Source of the DNA: Takashimella koratensis
Lineage: Eukaryota; Basidiomycota; Tremellomycetes; Trichosporonales; Tetragoniomycetaceae
Direction of reading: 5' to 3'
Length of the DNA stretch: 64,000 nucleotides
NCBI GenBank assembly: GCA_003116875.1
Contig: BCKT01000001.1
Coordinates: forward strand, 1,111,486 to 1,175,485
This document shows positions 40,240-50,606 of this stretch, one piece after another; position 1 is the first letter of the stretch; each line of letters begins with the position of its first letter. The position numbers and the translations under genes were made by a program. Under the pieces are notes generated by a model, which searched no databases, was not told where the DNA came from, and was given only the letters and a program-made list of their open reading frames with translations.

Positions 40240-41163
40240 TTACCACCCGATAACCGGCGCCTTGTTCACCCACTGCCCTTTAGCACAAAGCACCACGAAA
40301 TCCGCTACTTCATCTTTACTAACGCTATAAACTGCTACTTTCTCCCCACTCTGCATTTGTTTACCCTTTTCATTAGTCTCCGCGAATGCGGCGGCGCGGA
40401 TGATCGTGAGCTGCGGGAGAAAGTCGAAGGGCGCGTTGGTCCGGTCCGACTTGGAGAGCATGGAGGTCGTGGGTGGGTGAGAAGGGGTAGGGAGGACCGA
40501 AGAGGCGCCGAGGAGAAGGTATTCCATGCCGTACTTGTCATCGAGGAGCTTGCTGAGCAGAATCGGGTATAGAATCTGAAAACGTGAGCACGGATAAAAC
40601 CGGCACTAGTAAAGATCCAACGGGGACGTACCCTCCACATTATAGGAAGAACCTTGATATTCTGCCCGGCGCCCATAGAGCTTAGCGCGACTACGTGGGG
40701 TTTGTATGGGACCTTTACGAGGGCGTTGACAAGTGCGAGAGCCCCCCGAGAGCCCCCGTGGTACAGATGTTCGGGTCGTCTAGCTGAAACCCGCTCATTG
40801 TGAACCTCGATTCTCCACCTGGGTCACGTCAACCACCGACCAGCTGAGGTCAAGGCTCGACAGAAGAAAGTAAGAAAGGGAAGAAGAATACTCACCAATG
40901 ACGGAAATCAGCACATCAACCTGTTTATGGAAGAGCTTGAGAACATCCCCCTCGTTCCTCGCGTTACCCTTGACAATCCAGATCCTCGCCTCTCCAGCGC
41001 CCGCAGCTGGCGCGACGAGGGCTTTAACCTTTCCGTCGGCTTTGGCGAGGAAGGCGTCAGGGTTACGGACGAGCAAGGTCGCTGTGAGGGTCGGGTCGGT
41101 GAATAGGCGGGAGAGAATACGATCACCAACGTCGCCTGAGGCTCCAAGGATGGCTACGTGCAT
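40240..41163 (-). pseudogene. NmrA-like paralogue broken by 11-bp duplication
   Basis: Three exons (41163-40896, 40818-40632, 40575-40240) match the intron positions of the neighbour at 38610-39407. Motifs include MHVAILGASGDVGDRILSRL, VDVLISVIGG, DDPNICTTG, VVALSSMGAGQNIKV and a C terminus NKAPVIGW. In exon 2 the word GGGGGCTCTCG (sense strand) occurs twice in direct succession at 40736-40757. This shifts the frame and brings a stop after about 20 residues. Counting one copy only, the frame runs CTTGALALVNALVKVP, exactly as in the paralogue (CTQGGLALLRVLKELEK). It is therefore a recent frameshift allele, a pseudogene, or a sequencing error; the rest of the gene shows no decay. Confidence 0.75.
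40736..40757 (-). repeat. 11-bp tandem duplication inside a coding exon
   Basis: Two exact, adjacent copies of CGAGAGCCCCC on the + strand. The length is not a multiple of three. Too short for an intron. Confidence 0.95.
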
Positions 41164-43017
41164 GTCTGAGTTGGATGTGGTTGGGGGTGGCTGGGAGTGG
41201 GTGGGGGTGGGGACGTGAAGGTAAGCGGACGCGAGTGGGGGCGGAGCTGAGAGGCTGACTCAGAGTCTTGGGATACGACTTGCGATGAAGACCTGATTGG
41301 TCGTGGCGACTACTGAAGCGTAACTTATATACCATCTCAGATAACCCAGTGCCAGCTCGCCAGCCGCACTTCGCCGACCATCGAAGTCGCTACCGACGCT
41401 TCTCGCTACCGAAGCTGAACGCTCTCGCTTCCGATGCTCGGTGACCTCGTCCCACTTCTCATTGCACTCTCACATCCACCAAATCCCCTCACACCCCGCT
41501 TTTAGCCTCTGGTTCGACGGCTTTGAGGCAGATCGAAACGAGCTCGGTGAGAAGACCGAGCTGTCCGCCAGCAAATCGACGAAACAAGTGTCGATCGGTC
41601 TATGAGATGGTAGAAGCCCAAGAGCGCCAGTCCCAGCAGCTGATAAAGCGACAACAGCGATTTTACGTCTTTTCCACTTGACAGTGGCGATGTTGCGCTC
41701 GGGGATGTTCTCGGTATCAGCCCATCAGCTCCGGGTTCAGTACCTTCGTCAATGACTCAGCACAGCACAGATATGCTCCTATCGCGCCAGATATGTTCAG
41801 TCTGGTCGAGATGAAAATCATCCTCAAGCCACCACCGATGGCCGTGTCTTTGTCATCTTATCCCAAAGGGCGCGGAATACCTGCAGCGGAAGTTGCGCGA
41901 TTTTTATCACTTGTCAACGGTTTAGTAAACTTGCTTACCACCCCGTACTGGCTTTCTTTGCTCTCGGCGGGCGCTTACAAATGATTGAGACGTGAAACGG
42001 GGGGCTGGAGAGGTGAGATGGGCGCCGAAGAAGTGAGTTTGAAGAAGGGTTTTTATTCCTGGTTGGATGGAGCTCGGGGAACACCCCATGATCGGGCGAG
42101 AGGCAATTTTGGGTATTTGAGAAATGGCCGAGGTCGACGCCACAATGGTCTGCGGCTGGGTGTGGGTAGGGTTGTTTAAATCGCGCATCCGGCTGACGGT
42201 CGCAGTTAGGTTCCAATGAATAGGCGCTCGGCCAGACTTGAGACATCGCAGTATAGCATGGGAAGATAGGAAGAGCCAAGGGAAGAGGCGAGGGAAGAGC
42301 TGGGGCAGCAGCACAGGGCCCCGCGCTTCCATTCTACATATGTAGGGCATGTTATGCTCTTACCAGTCCCAACTTGTCACTTCGTCACACTTATACATCC
42401 GTCCCTACAGATGGCACAAATGATCATAACCCTCTCTCTCTCTCTTTCTCTTTCTCTTCTGCTTTACTTTCTTCTTCAAAGCCCACAATAAAATGGTTGG
42501 ATAGAAAAGGAAAAGAAGTGTATTGATAAAAAGAAGAGACGAAGAAACAGAGGAATGAAAAACAGAGGGTGAAAGAGGAGAAATGGTTGGGGGGAAAGAC
42601 AGGTAGATACGGGGATAGGAGTGTAAAGGATGATGCTTATAAAGAACAGGGTGTGAAAGGGGGGGGGGGGGTTGCGAGGTGAGGAGGTAGTGGGAGAGAG
42701 AGGACGAGACGAGATGAGACGAGGATAGGACTTGTGTTGAAGAATCACGTTTGAATGAACAATTGGATGTTTCTTTTGTTTTTGTTTTAATGGTTTGATT
42801 CAGCTCGATCGCGAGGAGCAACAGAGCGAGGGTTTTCAGACTTGGCGACGGCGGGGGAAAGGCACACAGGGGTTGGGGATTGGCGAGACGGCAAGGGCGC
42901 AACGAGCATCGAGAGATGAAACGGCAGACGATGTACACGATTGGATTTCGACGTCAAGCAGGAAGGGGGACGACAGAGTGGTTGAAGACAAGTGTCGGTG
43001 GCTCCTAAGGGATAAAC
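41164..43017. other. Long intergenic region, no supported gene
   Basis: This 1.85-kb stretch contains the upstream region of the frameshifted NmrA-like gene and the 3' UTR of the KH gene. The best leftover is a minus-strand frame open from 41724 to 41470 without an ATG. It reads ...NIPERNIATVKWKRRKIAV... and could be a single exon or remnant. The 42420-42940 part is homopurine/homopyrimidine low complexity with a 13-G run at 42659-42671. Nothing else convincing. Confidence 0.4.
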
Positions 43018-44320
43018 TTAGGCGGCACCAGCCTCAGCGCTCTGGCTGACCCTGCGCTCCTTCTCCGACTCGAGCTGGGAGTAGAGGAGCATGAGGGCGC
43101 GCTCAGTCGACTCGGGAGTGCCGACAATGGTGAACATGCGCTCGCCAGTGTCGTCGTGGGGGACCTTGGCGATGGATATGCGCGAGCCAGAGAGGCGGCG
43201 GATCTCGGTAATCTTGGAGCCACCACGACCGCTGCAAACGGTGTTAGCAGATAGTTTTGGTCCAAACTCAGGCACCGCTGCATACTTGACATCCAAAGAC
43301 GTCCCTACTCACATGATGCAGCCGACCATGTCGCTGGGAATGGAAATGTTCTGGGTGCGCATGTTGGGGTCGTTGACAGGGATAGCGTCCGACTGCCTGC
43401 GGTCGACGGGGGGGCCCGAGAGCGACTGGCGCCCACCGGACGAGACACGGCGGTCACCGCCACCAAAAGCGCCACCGTTGGCGCTGGCACCAAAGGCGCC
43501 GCCAGCAGCGACCGAGGTGCGCCTGATGCCGCCCGTGGGGCCGGTGACGGTCTGAGCGCCGAGACCACCGGCAAGGACACCGGCGTCGCCCGCGGCGCCC
43601 GGATGGTACTGAACGGTCCCCTGGTTCCTCTCCCAGTCCTCGAGAAGGCACTTGGCAATCTCCTGAACGGCGGTCTTGATAGAGTCCTGGGCGCCCTGGA
43701 CCTCGACGACTCGCTCGGTCGACTGCGGGAGCATCTCCTTGCTGGCGACCATGCGGGCGCCAGACATGTCCTGAATCTGCTTGATCTTGGCACCGGCGCG
43801 GCCAATGACGGTGCCCATGAGGTTGTGGCTTATGAGGAGGCGGACCGAGGTGAACGCGGCGACGGGCGGCGGGGGAAGGGACGAGTCGGAGAGCGGAGTC
43901 TCGAGGAGGAGACGCGCGACCTCGGCGTAGGCGTTGGCAATCTGCTCGGCGTCACCAGAGACGCTGAACACGCGGTCCTGGACACCGGGGACGACCTTGG
44001 AGACGCCGGCCTTGACGCCGGTCAGCTGGCGGATGTTGGCAATGGTCGCGCCGGCCTTGCCGATGATGATGCCGGCCTCTTTAGTGCTGACAAGCGCACG
44101 GACGGTGAGCTCGCTGCCGTCGGGCGCGACAGAAGTCGGCACCTGGCCGTCTTGGTTGATGTTGGTGGGGGAAACGGAGTCTAGGTGGGTTAGTAAGAGC
44201 GGTTGGTAGGGGGAGGCGCGTGAAGTATGGGAATGATGGTGTGGATGATGGCCAGAGGTCATGTGTCTATGGGTCAAAGGAGGGGGAGATGGGGAGGGAT
44301 AGAAACTCACCCTCAGCCAT
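43018..44320 (-). CDS. Triple KH-domain RNA-binding protein (Rnc1/PCBP type)
   Basis: Three exons (44320-44311, 44180-43313, 43231-43018) give 363 aa; the first is 10 nt. There are three KH domains with GxxG loops: KEAGIIIGKAGATIANIRQL, NLMGTVIGRAGAKIKQIQDM and DMVGCIIGRGGSKITEIRRL. KH1 and KH2 are adjacent. KH3 is separated by about 100 residues of Gly/Ala/Ser-rich linker, as in S. pombe Rnc1, yeast Pbp2/Hek2 and animal PCBP/hnRNP K. Such proteins bind C-rich or CU-rich single strands and control mRNA stability and translation, in S. pombe downstream of the Pmk1 MAP kinase. An intron splits KH3 directly before its GxxG loop. Confidence 0.93.
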
Positions 44321-45569
44321 GTTGAACAGTGTGAAAGGGGGAGAGAAAGTCAGTCTCGAAGAGTGAGACGTGGAGAATGAAAGGCGACTGAGAGGTAGTC
44401 GCGAAGAACGAGGTGGTGGTGAGAACGAAGACGAATGAAATCGAAGAACGTTAAGCCGTGGGCGAAAGAGGGCGGCGGTGAGGTGGGTGGTAAGGTTTGG
44501 TGGGTGAGGAGGTGACGAGTGATGGATTGGGTTTTTGGGTGGTGAGGGTGAGGTGAGGAGGTCGGGGAAGATGAAGATGTGGGGTGGAGAGGGGAGAGGT
44601 GAGGGTCGGGGGGTCGGGAGGACGGAGGTGGGAGGTGGAGAGGTGGAGAGGTAGAGGTGAGGTAGAGGTGGGCGGGCGGTGAGGTAGGTTGGTGGTGGTG
44701 TCGAGAATGAGAGAGAGATGAAAGGTGAGGAGGAGGAGTAGAAGTAGGCAGAAATTGGAGGAAGGAGGAACAGGGGCCAGACCCAGACCCAGACATAGAC
44801 CCACAGCCAAACGGAAATTTCTTATTGGTGGCGCACCTTCTACCCAAGAGGCATTAGGAATAGGTGAGTCCGTAGTCCGTAGGCTGGGTGGCGAATGCAG
44901 ATTTGTAATGGGCCCTGGGCGCGGGGCTAATGTAATGTAGCGCAGTGTAATGAAAAGATGGACACACACATACACACACGCGCGCGCTGTGGAACGACGG
45001 AGGCAAAATATGGTTTGAAAGGGAGGGTGAAATTGGGTCTTGTCCCAATCCGTACAGTCCACTACACGCTCGGTGGCAACTCGTGAGAGTCGAGTGAGGT
45101 GCACACGACAAGGTAGAGAGAGGGTGCACGAGTGCATCCGACAGTTTTGATACACCAAGCAAAGGTTAAGAGATCATCCATCTGGGGACTCGACCCCGAC
45201 GTGAGCAGTCGTTACTGTCCTTTGCTCTGCTTGGCAACGGTAAATGCTTGCAGCCGTGGTGCTGGCGTGTGCTGGTGCCATCTAGAGTCTAGACTTTGGT
45301 CGACGGTGGGCTTATTGTTCGCTGGCGGGGGACGAGGGAGGGTTGGGAGAAGAGTGCCACAATGGAGACTACTCTGAGTGTCATTGTAGAGAGTCGAATG
45401 AAACGCCGATAAACTCCGAGGCTACCTCGCTGCTCAGCCAAATTTTTCCCCTCCCTCCCGTGAGTACCCCAAGCCCAGCGTATATATACCTGACCTAGCC
45501 CATTTTCTCACCCCTCTTCTTCAAGTGCTTTTTAGCGAGGACCTCAACCTTTTGGGTAGCAAAAGCACC
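44321..45569. promoter_or_regulatory. Divergent upstream region, KH gene / ubiquitin-S27a
   Basis: This 1.25-kb region holds both promoters. The KH side (44321-44720) is G/A-rich on the + strand, giving a pyrimidine-rich leader. A CA/CG alternation lies at 44963-44990 (acacacacatacacacacgcgcgcg). A TATA element sits before the ubiquitin gene. Minus-strand frames here are low complexity. Confidence 0.5.
45479..45488 (+). promoter_or_regulatory. TATA box of the ubiquitin-S27a gene
   Basis: The sequence cgtatatatacc lies about 85 nt upstream of the ATG and is followed by a CT-rich stretch, typical of a strongly expressed ribosomal-protein gene in fungi. Position and sequence are seen; use as a TATA box is inferred. 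Confidence 0.55.
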
Positions 45570-46272
<703 letters not shown>

Positions 46273-46638
46273 GCGACTCGACTCGATTCGCCGATTCGCC
46301 GCCGTATTGGTCTCTCGCGACAACGTCGTAGGGATGGAGATGGTAGCTAGTGGTTGGTAGTTCCTCTAGGGGGCGAGTTTGTACTTTCGAGCTTTTAAGG
46401 CAAGGATATGCAAATTAGTCTGCTGGGCACGATTAATCATACGGCTGTGAACAGCTACCCTGCATCGCTAACCAGCATTGTCTCTGCGCAAGTTCATCAG
46501 CTGCACCTAACCAATCGCTGATCTTGTGTACGACACGGATCATACGCGCTGTAGTTGCATCTACCCGATATCTATGCAAGCGACTGATTCCACCTCCTTC
46601 GTCACTGTACTTGAACTTTCAATACAACAAGCAACGTC
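46273..46638. other. Convergent intergenic region
   Basis: 366 bp containing the 3' UTRs of the ubiquitin-S27a and TMEM135-like genes. No coding or RNA gene seen. Confidence 0.5.
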
Positions 46639-49600
46639 CTACTCGTCCTGCTCATCCTGGTCACCGCGGTTATGAAATACAACATGACGTCCTAATCTGC
46701 ATAGTTCTCCATCGTCAAAACTTTCGGTAGCCCAGTCCTCAGTTGAAGAGGCTAGACGGGACCGACAAGCTGGTACAGCAGTCTCCTGACGATACCGGAC
46801 AACGAATCGGGTGAGTGCTGTGGCGAAAACGATGAGACCAAGATTGGGGGAATAGTTGTCAGCATCTAAAATCAAGAAAACGATACTCCAACGCTCAAGA
46901 GGTGAAGCAGTGTATCCAAATCCCGACAACGATCATCGATCGCCTTGCGCGACCATGACTCACCTTGTACGCATCCATCACCATCGCCATTGCCACCGCG
47001 CCCAAAATAGTCTCCCCAAACGGCACGAGCGGGACATACGATCTCTTCCTCAGACTCGACCAACCTGACTCCAGCGCGCGAGGCAAGACATACATTGCCA
47101 ACTCGGCTCGTCGTTTGGGTTCTTCACAAAACAGACTGAGGCAAGTAGTGAATCCGATAGCCCAGAAGGTCTCTTTCCGCTTGAGGATGGAGGTGAGGGT
47201 TGTGAGTGAGGGTGGCGTGCGGGACATTGTTTGAGATCGGAGGCAGAAGAGGCCTGGGTACGTTAGTGAGAGGACAGGTAGAAGGGCAGGGATGAATGAA
47301 GTGGCAGCAGAGAGAGAAGAGCTAGGTAGGGAGGAGCATGGGTGGTTGAAGGATGTTGCAGGGGTACGGAATCCAACGTACCTTGGTAGATGACGACAAA
47401 CGAACCGAGGAACGAACAACTCCTCGCGATACCCCAGGTCGCACGAGCGAGCATGCGCATCGGATCCCGCGCGACATGGTGCCGCCTGAGCACCAGCATG
47501 GGGATAATATGCAACGCCGAGTACACGGGCAACATGAATCGCTATACCCGAAACGGTTAAGGACATAGTCAGCGATAGTTACACACAGCAAGAAACAATG
47601 AGACAGAGAGAAGGCAGAAAACTTACAAAGACGTCAAAGAATCGACGAAAATTTGTATCGTAGCATGAATCAGACCAAGGATGAACCATTTCACAAGGTA
47701 CGAAACCGTCAGGTGTGAAACCTTGGTCGAGTTTGGTCAAGAGTTGTTCAAGGACAGCTTTACTTCGTGTTGTGATATCCTGTGGTACGAAGGTAGAGAG
47801 TGTCAGTGGGGATCGATGACCAACTAGAGATCTACCAAAGGGAATGTAGGGTTGGATGTGTTGAGCCTCGACTTACCTTGTGCTGAAGCGCACGCTGGAC
47901 CTGAGCAGGGGCAATGAGGTTGTGTCTCACTGCCGTACGGTTGGCCAGTACCGCAAACTCTGGAACCCTCGATGCTCCGAGGATCCTGCAGATGCAGCTT
48001 CAGTCTTTGCCTCTATCTCGCCTTGATAAAAGGTTCTTTCACTCCGAGTGGTCGACATGACGCACCAGTTATTGTATTCCTTGGGGATCGTCTCGGGAGC
48101 CAGGAGCCAGGCAAACATGATTTGTCCACAACACAAGCCGAAGACGAGCAAGTCGCCGTGGGGAATGTTAAACCCGAGCTGGTTGTATGATGATTGAAGG
48201 CCACGGACGAACATCCTGCGTTGGCGGGAGGCACCGCAACGGGGGAATTATTATTAGTAATTGGTTCGTCTCGAGTTGTTTCTTGAGATATCCAAAGGGG
48301 AGAGTTGACTCTCCGATTTGGGTATATCAGACCTCACTCACTGCTGCGAGACTCCTGCTCTTCGATTCTTCGTCTCAAACAACAACCCTAGAGACCCCAC
48401 AGCACCCGCCACGGCAGCCTGCCACCTCCTCTCCCCTTCATCTCCTTCACGTTCCGGCGGCCCAAAGGTCGGTTTCGCCAATCCGGCCTTGAACCGTTTC
48501 CGGACGTACGCCCAGGGCGGAGCGAGGCGAAGGAGGTGGAGCGTGAGCGTGTTGAGGAAAGTGAAAGAGCCTAGTGGAAGGGAGGGAGCGGGGGTCAGTC
48601 AACAGGAATAACAAGAATGGACCTAGAGGATAGAGCGAGAACTCAAACTCACCAATCATCGCCCCAAAGCGGAAAGGTTCAGCCCCGAATATCGCGTGAC
48701 GTAGACGTGCGAATAACTGTTTTCGCCTGAACAAGACTAAGAGGACGTTGATCCCAGCTCTTACACAGAAAGCCAGTATGAATGATCCTATTCACGTGTC
48801 ATTGACCATGTTAGCTTCCCGGCCTGCCACTGTTTTACACCACCAGAGTCCTGAACTCATCCCAGCCAGAAACGGGAGCACTCACGCATCCCCCTCTTAG
48901 CAGCAAGGATCAACGCCCGTTCAGCATCGCGCGGAAACACTTTCTTCTCATCTTTCGCTCTCCAGACCAGATCACGCCCAGCTCGAGAGACTTCGGCGAT
49001 CACTTTCTCGCGCTGGGACGCGTCGGTGGAGAGAACGAGGAGTGAGTCGAGAGATGCGAGGGAGAGGGTACGGCGGATTTGATCGGCTCTGATACGAGTC
49101 AGCGAGGGTGAAAATGGCGTTGCACAAGAACAGGAAGATCTCGCAATGTAGAGGTGCCTCTACAGCTCCTCAAGGACTTCACTTCACCCTCTCCCCTTTC
49201 CCCTGCCCCTCACCTCTAAGAAAGACCCCCCCCCCCCTCCCCCTCCCCCCTCCCCAATGCTACTCACGTCTCGGACAAATTCGGCGTGCCCGGATCACTC
49301 CTCAGATAATCCGACTGATCCCTGGGTACCCTCTGTGTCGCTCCTCCTTTGGTATGCTGTTGTTCGCTGGGGCTCATGGGGGTGAACCGGAGCTGTTTCT
49401 TCCCTGCTGAGAGTGTAGACGAGGAACGTCTCAGCGCTGAGACTTGAGGTGAGGGCGAGGCGGAGGGTGGGTAAGGTGCCAGTGGGTGGTGTGCGTAGGT
49501 TGGTAAGACTGAGGTAGCGGTTCGAGGGCTAGGAGTGGAAGGCCCGCCAACGCCTGTTGGATCGAGGGTGGGGGTGGAACTAGTTCCTTCGCCTAAATCA

Positions 49601-49929
49601 AGTCCAAGCTCGTCGTGCCGATCTGAGCCCGAGCCCGAGGTAACACCGCTCGCTCGAGTCGACTTTGGACTGGTGTTTGGTGTGGTCACGGGCAGCGGCA
49701 GGGATACGGGAGGTTTGGCCCCACCGGTCCTGGGCGGCGGGACCGTCCTGGACCGCGCATGACCATGACCCGGGCCATGGTGCGGGTGGTGTGCGGGAGG
49801 GTAGTCGAGTGGGGTCAAGGATGGGGAAGGAGGGTGGGATGGGACGGGTGTGGGCGCGGAGGACGAGGCAGGGGAGTGAAGGTGCGGAATGAGGTCGGCG
49901 CCTGTGAGTAGGTCCGGAGGGGAGAGCAT
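46639..49929 (-). CDS. TMEM135-like multi-spanning membrane protein
   Basis: A multi-exon gene ending at the TAG at 46639. The N-terminal 230 residues are Ser/Pro-rich and disordered. Then come hydrophobic segments and family motifs: APETIPKEYNNW, CEMVHPWSDSCYDTNFRRFFDVF, FMLPVYSALHIIPMLVLRRH, ARSCSFLGSFVVIYQ and CEEPKRRAELAMYVLPRALES. These match the TMEM135 family (also PMP52), which in animals is linked to peroxisomes, mitochondrial dynamics and lipid handling. The function in fungi is unproven. The start at 49929 is chosen as the ATG beginning MLSPPDLLTG. An in-frame ATG at about 50055 would add a hydrophobic segment (LYLFIFSLLVLSSFCSSLL) and cannot be excluded. Internal exon ends were only partly checked. 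Confidence 0.78.
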
Positions 49930-50606
49930 CGTGGGATGGGGAAAAAGAGGGGTGACGAAGAGATGTAGGAGAGATGAGCAGAAGGAGGAAAGAACAAGAA
50001 GTGAAAAGATGAAGAGATAGAGTGGACAGTGATAGCGGCCAAGGATGGACGTGTACATAACAGTTATGTATTGTGCGCTAGGTGGTCGTGATTTGCCTTG
50101 GACCCTGACCCTGACCCCACCCCCACATGGTAGCCGGTAATCGGCCCCAGATGAAATCTGTGGGGAAAGTGACGACAAAGTTCGAGGTTTGACAGGCAAG
50201 GCTTTGGTCCTTGGCCCCGCTATGTATTCCCGAATTCAATTCGATCGTCTATCATCATCATGACACGCGTCTGTCCTTCTGAGTCAGACCAGGCGAGGCG
50301 AGGCAGCACAGCGACAAGTCAGCGTGGTAAGGTTTTTGCACAGTTGGCCGGATCGCTTTGGTGGGGAAAGGAGAAGGCTATATACTCCGGAGTAACCGGT
50401 GCCCATGGAAAAGTCGCCACCCAACGAGCGACTGCAAGTGATTACAACAAGTGACCCTCGACATTGTTGTCGGTATATACATACCCCCAGACGAGGTGGG
50501 TGGTCTCAAGGTATATCTCCTACCTATGTATCTCGCCATCTTTCTGCTCCTGCTCGACGTTTATATATCCTCTCCATTCCGAGTCTTCCTCTTAGCCCTA
50601 AGCGCC
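49930..50606. promoter_or_regulatory. Upstream region of the TMEM135-like gene
   Basis: This region lies between two minus-strand genes and should hold the TMEM135-like promoter and the 3' UTR of the nucleotidyltransferase gene. A + strand frame (50451-50942) overlaps coding exons on the other strand and looks spurious. Confidence 0.4.

Noticed and set aside
39718..40572. 284-codon + strand frame
   Set aside because: It runs over N-containing low-complexity DNA and antisense to exon 3 of the second NmrA-like gene.
40736..40757. Possible intron explaining the frame break in the NmrA-like paralogue
   Set aside because: The offset is 11 bp, far too short for splicing, and a perfect tandem duplication explains it fully.
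42405..42938. 177-codon minus-strand frame
   Set aside because: Ser/Pro/Leu-rich translation of a homopyrimidine tract containing a 13-G run on the other strand; likely 3' UTR of the KH gene.
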